Shown here one piece after another: positions 57,901 to 64,000 of a DNA stretch of 64,000 bases. The position numbers and the translations under genes were made by a program. This DNA is from Paraspadella gotoi (lineage: Eukaryota; Chaetognatha). The stretch is taken from positions 21,173,020-21,237,019 of the forward strand of contig CM119268.1 of assembly GCA_051294375.1 (NCBI GenBank), given 5' to 3'. Below the pieces are notes generated by a model. The model was not told where the DNA came from, searched no databases, and saw nothing but the letters and a program-made list of their open reading frames with translations. Every line of letters starts with the position of its first letter. Position 1 is the first letter of the stretch.

Positions 57901-58317
57901 ATGCTTGAAATAGGAACTGAAATGGGCCCTAATGGTTTGGCTATTGCGAGCAAGTTTGATTTTGATCCAAGAAACATGGAAACAAATGGCAATGAAGTAG
58001 GAGTTGGGAGTTGAGTGAATCGTTGTATGGTTCATAATAAAACACTTCAAAATTATCTCGATAAATTCTCTGGTGTTCGTCTTTTTGGAGGAAAAGACAT
58101 TGAAGACCCAACAAAATTTGTATCCCAAATCGATTATGAAAACATGCTTTCAAACATGAAATCTGTAAATAATTTAAATTCCGAGTTTCTTCTCAGTCTG
58201 ACCAATTTTACAGATTTGTGCCATACTATGGGAAATAACGATGTCGTCAGGAATTTAGTGCCCTCTATCACGAATTTGGAAATCACAATCAATCTGCTCT
58301 CGGTTTTTTGCAAATAG
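57901..58317 (+). pseudogene. ORF with one in-frame TGA in the tandem duplication
   Basis: An ATG at 57901 reads MLEIGTEMGPNGLAIASKFD and on to a TGA at 58012-58014. The same frame then continues HNKTLQNYLDKFSGVRLFGG, KDIEDPTKFVSQIDYENMLS and NLEITINLLSVFCK to a TAG at 58315-58317. That is 138 codons in all, counting both stops. The second part is rich in Asn, Leu, Asp and Phe with no repeats, and reads like a genuine protein fragment. The counterpart in the first unit (about 56190-56760) is shattered by indels. I do not recognise the family; origin from a mobile element is a possibility, not a conclusion. Confidence 0.4.
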
Positions 58318-58436
58318 CGACGACAAGAGAAAGAAATATTGTAGTTTCTATAGCTTCTGGTGAATATGGAAGCATTCTCCAAAATCATGTTTTTCTCCAA
58401 GAGCTAAAAAAAATTTATCCAGTCATTCACCAATCT

Positions 58437-58530
58437 TACATGGGTTTGAAATCGGTCACCGCCGGCAAGCGGTTTGATTTATAACTTGTAAATCCAGGGT
58501 TCAATCCTGGTTGCATCAGCGATTAATAAT
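58437..58530 (+). other. tRNA-like (SINE head?) segment
   Basis: The B-box GGTTCAATCCT (58498-58508) lies in a good stem CCAGG...CCTGG. An anticodon-arm-like GATTTATAACTTGTAAATC lies upstream, but the A-box is poor. It is duplicated, with insertions, at about 56938-57060. It is not a functional tRNA: there is no matching acceptor stem. Confidence 0.4.
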
Positions 58531-58836
58531 TTGTAAAAAGATTATTTATAACTTTTCAATTTTTTTTTGACACGAGAGAGTCCGTCAGTTCTAACTTATC
58601 GATAAAATGCACATCAAGAACCATACTGGATGTTCTAGAGGTTATAACTCAGCCCTTTACCCAGACCTGGAAAAAATTAACACACAAGTCTGTAAACAAC
58701 AAAACAGTCAACTAAAAAAAATTAAATACAATGGATTGTTACTCAAAAGTCAAAACCAAAAACAGCATGGAAAGTAATCACCACGTATATGTGTCTGAAA
58801 AATAACTTGCGTAGTTATTATGAATCTAAGAAAGTG

Positions 58837-59098
58837 AAGAGACAGTAATTATTGATAAGTGTTAATGACAGAACCGTTCAATATAAGCAGTCCCTGAGCT
58901 TCGGATCAAGCTGTAACACCATGTTACAGGCGGGTTAAGCGCCCCGTCCCTCTTAACTGCTAGGCGGCCACCGGGCTAGAACCCCGGACCTTTGGGTTGG
59001 GAGGCAAATGACTTGCCTCCGGCACCAATGGCTACTGATGAACGGTTGGTGGATTTTAGTCCACCATACATCCCCCCTCCCGTAGGAGGAAGTCTAAT
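58837..59098 (-). mobile_element. tRNA-derived SINE, copy 1
   Basis: On the minus strand, A-box-like TAGCCATTGGT (59024-59034) and B-box GGTTCTAGCCC (58973-58983) are separated by about 50 bases, as expected of a tRNA-derived Pol III promoter. A conserved body follows, with CCTGTAACATGGTGTTACAG and GATCCGAAGCTCAGGGACTG, and then an AT-rich tail (CAATAATTACTGTCTCTTC). Related copies lie at 59266-59520 and 61134-61209. No protein is encoded. Confidence 0.6.
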
Positions 59099-59108
59099 CT
59101 CTTCAGTG

Positions 59109-59208
59109 AATTGTTGTTGGTGGAAAGTGGCGTTCACCAAGTTGAGGCATGTCGCCTGATGTTGTTGTTGGCGGAAAGTGCATCGTCAGTGTTGAGGCAG
59201 TGTCGCGG
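59109..59208 (+). repeat. 54-bp tandem duplication next to SINE
   Basis: TTGTTGTTGGTGGAAAGTGG...GTTGAGGCATGTCGC is followed by TTGTTGTTGGCGGAAAGTGC...GTTGAGGCAGTGTCGC. It lies between the two SINE copies. Confidence 0.75.
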
Positions 59209-59265
59209 CTGAACAGGTGTTTGTTGGTCGTGCTGTGTGTGTTCGGAAGTGCCGAATCGAGCATG

Positions 59266-59520
59266 AAGAGATAGTGAATTTATTGAAAAGCTGTATAGAT
59301 GACAGTAACTCGTTCAAATAAGCAGCATCCCTGAGCCTTTGGATCAGGCTGTAACACCAATGTTACAGGGCGGGTGTTAAAGCCCGCCCGTCGCCTCTTG
59401 AACTGCTAGGCGGCCACTTGGGCTAGTAGGAGCCCTGGAGCGCTTTGGGGGAGGCGAAATGATGGCCACTGGCACAATGGGCTGCTGGATGAACGCGTTG
59501 GTGGATTTTAGTCTAGCCAT
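59266..59520 (-). mobile_element. tRNA-derived SINE, copy 2 (insertion-rich)
   Basis: Same order of blocks as copy 1 (AGAGATAGTGAATT, CCCTGAGC, GGATCAGGCTGTAACACC, CTAGGCGGCCAC, GTTGGTGGATTTTAGTC) but with extra bases and a damaged B box. It is in direct tandem with copy 1, about 430 bases away. Confidence 0.6.
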
Positions 59521-60834
59521 AAGAAATCAATTATTATTTTCCTTTAAATGATTTTCAATCATTAATCTTGTAAAATACGTAGGATAAAATTTGTAAATAA
59601 GTATTTTATTCATCTTACTATGAAATTAGAACTTGTAATATGTGAACTTTCTAATATTTGTCGCAGATATTCAAACCTAAAATTTTTGGCCCAGTCAAGC
59701 CAAGTTTTACAAAATTAATAGAGAAAATAGTTAGTCTCCAACGTAACAAAAAGAAAAAAGTAATAACTAAACGAAAAGCATAAAGAGAGAGCTCGGAGGA
59801 AATTGATGAGAGAAAAGAGAAAATCGGCAAAATATATGCGAAAGTCTCCCGTCTCAAACCGCGGAAAAGGAGCGAAGGCGGTGAATGAGGAGGAGGAGTC
59901 ATTTTCGTCGCAGGAAGACCCGCGGAAAGAGAGCGAACTTACTTGATTCAATGGAAAATGTGGCTGGGCTGAACAAACATTAAGGCAAAAACTGCTTAGC
60001 TATAAGTTAACTACTCGAATGCTCGGAGGTCAGTCAGAAATAAAACAACTAAGTAGCTGGAGAAAAGAAGGTGTTAAGAATTGCTGTAGGAGAAATTTAA
60101 TAAGAAGACTATACAGAATGACTGCTAAGCAAAAAGTCGTCAAGGACAACAAATGATTAAAAAAGCGCAAACAAAACATAAGTCGACAGGACAAATAAGG
60201 CAAGAGTATACCTATTCGCGAAAACCGCTACCAGGAACTGATATGAAGAATGCAACAACAGAGAAACAGCTTCAATATGTAATGTCAAGATTATGGAGTG
60301 CTTGAGTGCGGCAAGAAGCTATAATTTCCTGACAATAAATCAAATGCTGTGAAGAATGCAACAAGGAAAGATGATGAAGAACATAGCTGTAATTATTGTA
60401 TTAATGGGAATGATTTGAGAACGTGTTGATGTCCGAAGTCTGAATAAAGGATACCTTTTTCTGATATATACGTTGAGAGATAACATGTGAGAAAAACTAA
60501 GGCATATTCATGATTCGGATAGAGAGAGTGTGGAACGTTAAAAAAGGAACGGGATCTATGTGTAAATACTGAATTTAAAACTATCGTATAATAATTTAGT
60601 CACTTTGTATTTTTTTTGTTTGTTAAATTTATTTACATTTTCTTTAAAAATGTGTACATACATGTAATGTTACGGCTCATTAACTGTTACATTGTTACTG
60701 TGTTTAAACATTTCAACAATTTGAGCATAATAAATCAAATCAAATCAAAATCGTCACCGAGTTGTCCTCACGGGGTCACCGCGGCTGGCCTATTCATGGT
60801 CGAGACAGTGGCGGTAAAGTCAACCATATGCCTC

Positions 60835-60869
<35 letters not shown>
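60835..60869. repeat. (GA)n microsatellite
   Basis: Short GA array. The stretch 60938-61056 that follows begins with AAAGGCGGCGCCAGTAG and ends near GTACTCGCGGCGCAACT, words also found at 19648 (inverse) and 40637. Confidence 0.9.
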
Positions 60870-61133
60870 AAACAAGGAACGGTTATTCTTTTTACTTATC
60901 ATGTCATTTATTCTTATAGTTTAAAATATTTCTTTAAAAGGCGGCGCCAGTAGTCGCTTAGATTTGATTTTTAACAAATGAGCAACAAACTATAGGCAAG
61001 TTATAAGCGTTTTTAACGTATCTTAGGTGTCTTATTGAGTACTCGCGGCGCAACTAAAAAAGAGAGAGAGAGAGAGGCAGATAGAATTATTTTTATTAAA
61101 ATATTTAATATGGGCGCTGCTACAGGAACGTAT

Positions 61134-61209
61134 TGAAGAGACAGTAATTATTGATATGTGTTAATGACTGAACCGTTCAATGTAAGCAGTCCCTGAGCTT
61201 CGGATCAGG
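61134..61209 (-). mobile_element. tRNA-derived SINE, copy 3 (cut by gap)
   Basis: Tail part only: GAAGAGACAGTAATTATTGA through CCCTGAGCTTCGGATCAGG. It matches 58837-58912 closely and then enters a 215-base gap, which probably contains the head. Confidence 0.6.
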
Positions 61210-61695
61210 NNNNNNNNNNNNNNNNNNNNNNNNNNNNNNNNNNNNNNNNNNNNNNNNNNNNNNNNNNNNNNNNNNNNNNNNNNNNNNNNNNNNNNNNNNN
61301 NNNNNNNNNNNNNNNNNNNNNNNNNNNNNNNNNNNNNNNNNNNNNNNNNNNNNNNNNNNNNNNNNNNNNNNNNNNNNNNNNNNNNNNNNNNNNNNNNNNN
61401 NNNNNNNNNNNNNNNNNNNNNNNNCAAAACACGACTTGCATATTTTTCAGGATGAATTTTTTTTAGGAGAAGTTGCAATGAAGCTATTAGAAATCTATAT
61501 TTTTAACCTTGCTAATTATTTGTTATTTATATATTTTTTTATTTATTCATATATTTATATATTCATATATTCATATATTTATTCATATAATCATTTGTCT
61601 TTACCTTTTATTTTTTTATCATTTTTTCTTTTTATTTTTCCTCTCAATGGGGAGATAATTTTTTTTTACCATTGGAGTTTTTTCATTTCTTTTCG

Positions 61696-61910
61696 TTTTT
61701 CCTAGAATCTGAATCTTAACTTTAAACCCTTTTCCTTAATTTCTAACCCTAACCTTAAACCCTAATCGCAAACCCAAATCCCCAACCCAAATCACAAACG
61801 AAGTCCCTCATCATAATCACTTTACCCTAACGCTAACTTCTGACAAAATCTTTAACTAAAAAAAATAACCTAATTTAGAATTTAAGTGTAAATGGGACGT
61901 TCTTGGAAAA
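61696..61910 (+). mobile_element. Diverged TIR element with telomere-like core
   Basis: The left end TTTTTCCTAGAATC and the right end GGGACGTTCTTGGAAAA resemble the 8319-8784 ends. The core has CTAACCCTAACCTTAAACCC-type sequence. The right inner flank (AATCTTTAACTAAAAAA...TAAATGGGACGTTC, then AAAATAAGGC) matches 8725-8790 block by block. At 215 bp it is less than half the length of the other copy. Confidence 0.5.
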
Positions 61911-63359
61911 TAAGGCCTGAAAATCTACGAAAGGCAATTTTAGTTTCGTTTTCATCCAATTGTTCCTTTGTTCGTTGTTCTTTTTTCGACAATGATCGAC
62001 TCCGACGCGTTCGCCCTCTGTCGTCAGTTTTAATAATCGTCTTCTCTTATTGAGAGAAAAAATCCACAAGACGGAGACAACAAAGGAAAGTCATTGTTGA
62101 ATGAGNNNNNNNNNNNNNNNNNNNNNNNNNNNNNNNNNNNNNNNNNNNNNNNNNNNNNNNNNNNNNNNNNNNNNNNNNNNNNNNNNNNNNNNNNNNNNNN
62201 NNNNNNNNNNNNNNNNNNNNNNNNNNNNNNNNNNNNNNNNNNNNNNNNNNNNNNNNNNNNNNNNNNNNNNNNNNNNNNNNNNNNNNNNNNNNNNNNNNNN
62301 NNNNNNNNNNNNNNNNNNNNNNNNNNNNNNNNNNNNNNNNNNNNNNNNNNNNNNNNNNNNNNNNNNNNNNNNNNNNNNNNNNNNNNNNNNNNNNNNNNNN
62401 NNNNNNNNNNNNNNNNNNNNNNNNNNNNNNNNNNNNNNNNNNNNNNNNNNNNNNNNNNNNNNNNNNNNNNNNNNNNNNNNNNNNNNNNNNNNNNNNNNNN
62501 NNNNNNNNNNNNNNNNNNNNNNNNNNNNNNNNNNNNNNNNNNNNNNNNNNNNNNNNNNNNNNNNNNNNNNNNNNNNNTTGATTAGTTGTTAAGTTGAGTT
62601 TTAAATTTCTTTCGCTTACTTTATTTTTTTATCATTTTTTTTCTGTAACTTTTTTCGTCTTCAGTTATTTCTCTCTCTCTCTCTCTCTCTCTCNNNNNNN
62701 NNNNNNNNNNNNNNNNNNNNNNNNNNNNNNNNNNNNNNNNNNNNNNNNNNNNNNNNNNNNNNNNNNNNNNNNNNNNNNNNNNNNNNNNNNNNNNNNNNNN
62801 NNNNNNNNNNNNNNNNNNNNNNNNNNNNNNNNNNNNNNNNNNNNNNNNNNNNNNNNNNNNNCTCGTTCTGACTTTTTTGAATCCCCACCGCTAAAACAAA
62901 CTAATAAGAAAAACTCAAAATAATAGAAACCAACAATTTAAAAAAAAATTCCTAATTTTTTTGGAAAACCGGATTCACGCCACTAATAAGTTTAAAACTA
63001 TATTTTTTTCTTTTAAAAGGAGCAATTAGATAATATTTTCACTTTATAAACAGCAATCTGAAATTATTTAAAGAGAAAAATTTACTTTTTTACGATATAA
63101 CCTTGTAAAATGTAAGTAACATTCAACAATGTGATTTTTAGTTTAATTTCTTTTAATCCAGAAAGTCATCAACCGATTTTTTAATAATAAAATAATTTTC
63201 TCATCATTACTTTTTTTTGCATTTTACTCCCTTCGTTAATTTTTTTTCTAATTTGTCATCACTCTCATCACTCTCCTGTCATCATTTTCACGCTCTCCCT
63301 AGAAAAGACTTTTTCTTTGATTTTGTGACTCAGTGACTCTGTGATCTTTTTGCCCTGAT

Positions 63360-63420
63360 CTTCTTTCTTCTTTCTTCTTTCTTCTTTCATCTTTCTTCTT
63401 TCTTCTTTCTTCTTTCTCAC
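63360..63420. repeat. (TTTCTTC)n array
   Basis: Heptanucleotide TCTTCTT/TTTCTTC repeats, about eight units. They form the pyrimidine tract before the candidate acceptor at 63441. Confidence 0.92.
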
Positions 63421-63441
63421 TCTCATTGCTTCTTTGTTTAG

Positions 63442-63524
63442 GTGTTTTCCTTTTTTGGCCGCAAAATCGGAAAGAATCCAGAAAAAAAGGCTGATTAAAA
63501 GAAATCGTACAAACACGAGAGATT
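63442..63524 (+). CDS. Candidate exon after pyrimidine array, runs into gap
   Basis: TCATTGCTTCTTTGTTTAG ends at 63441. One frame then reads CFPFLAAKSERIQKKRLIKR and NRTNTRD up to the gap at 63525. A second frame reads VFSFFGRKIGKNPEKKAD and then stops, so the phase is ambiguous. It is basic and not recognised. Confidence 0.27.
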
Positions 63525-64000
63525 NNNNNNNNNNNNNNNNNNNNNNNNNNNNNNNNNNNNNNNNNNNNNNNNNNNNNNNNNNNNNNNNNNNNNNNNNNNN
63601 NNNNNNNNNNNNNNNNNNNNNNNNNNNNNNNNNNNNNNNNNNNNNNNNNNNNNNNNNNNNNNNNNNNNNNNNNNNNNNNNNNNNNNNNNNNNNNNNNNNN
63701 NNNNNNNNNNNNNTGGATTTCTGAAAACGTAGCGACTTAACTGAGAGAATTCTTTCGTTAATTGTCATAAATTTAGAACAAAAATAATATTTCAAAATTG
63801 TTACAATAAAAAGTAAATAGTGCGTTAGGGCCTTGATCTCTAGCCTTTGTATATATACGAATTTTTAGAATTATTTATAATTAACTTAATTGAATTTTAA
63901 TTGAACTACGTAATGTATTGAATATATTTGAATAAAAAGTTTTTGGTTTCTTTTTTTTTTCGTTTTTAAGCCGATTATTTGGAAAAATATTTAACCGGAA

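Larger units (their letters stand above)
57203..58575 (+). repeat. Tandem duplication, second (cleaner) unit
   Basis: Shorter and cleaner copy of 55251-57130, offset by about 1.7-1.9 kb. It starts with a pyrimidine tract ending CTCTCCAG (57373) and contains a (GTT)n run (57472-57492), the broken ORF at 57901-58317 and the tRNA-like segment at 58437-58530. Confidence 0.75.

Overview
This is eukaryotic, almost certainly invertebrate-animal, nuclear DNA. It is AT-rich and full of long (GA)n/(CT)n, (TTTC)n, (GGAA)n, (GAC)n and (TAA)n arrays. It has tRNA-derived SINE heads with recognisable A and B boxes, telomere-like TTAGGG-containing satellite, GT-AG splice sites beside short coding-like stretches, and no bacterial operon or ribosome-binding-site structure. 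I cannot name the species or phylum. Most long open frames are low-complexity translations of microsatellites and are not annotated as genes. No rRNA, functional tRNA, CRISPR array or complete recognised gene was found.

Layout. 1-17095: a repeat unit (S, 85-272; T, 273-5733) followed by its mirror image (5734-10889), a second direct S (11203-11391), a second palindrome B (arms 11392-12288 and 13231-14012), and a third, insertion-rich copy of S+T (14347-17095). T carries a small terminal-inverted-repeat element whose core is a 25-bp telomere-like satellite. 17100-19650: CT/GA arrays and a TCTG/TCCG satellite interrupted by a fold-back made of two tail-to-tail tRNA-SINE heads. 19650-36500: the most gene-like part, with candidate exons at 20171, 21079, 26049, 26441/26677/27050 (phase-compatible), 28.6-31.98 kb (strand partly unresolved), 34767, 35723 and 36248. 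It also holds a 40-bp tandem array open in all reading frames (23961-24400) and other tandem repeats. 36590-40510: a 3.9-kb purine satellite. 40.5-43.6 kb: several tandem repeats, including a 72-bp (24-codon) coding-like array. 44038-49345: palindrome C, with a candidate first exon in its left arm. 49.3-52.0 kb: acidic and Ala-rich candidate exons and a clear candidate terminal exon. 55.25-58.58 kb: a tandem duplication containing a broken ORF. 58.8-61.2 kb: a SINE family. 61.7 kb: a diverged copy of the TIR element. 63.4 kb: a further candidate exon.

Assembly. N gaps lie at 60-84, 7267-7444, 10890-11201, 11942-12117, 12289-12313, 20469-20751, 20851-21078, 33193-33217, 33664-33908, 34159-34339, 34954-35254, 42252-42443, 44820-45199, 45715-45739, 51623-51840, 52106-52240, 52373-52438, 52882-53089, 53644-53830, 54799-54823, 61210-61424, 62106-62577, 62694-62861 and 63525-63713. 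Five are exactly 25 N (60, 12289, 33193, 45715, 54799), which looks like a placeholder for unknown size. Several copies differ from their partners mainly by single-base insertions, as in unpolished long-read sequence. The palindromes may therefore be partly artefactual, and frame calls in those copies are unreliable.

Stretches of more than 300 bases with nothing I can support: 17100-17460, 27100-28600, 29000-29950, 30240-30640, 31980-33190, 50190-50680, 53150-53640, 59530-60830, 62880-63350 and 63714-64000.
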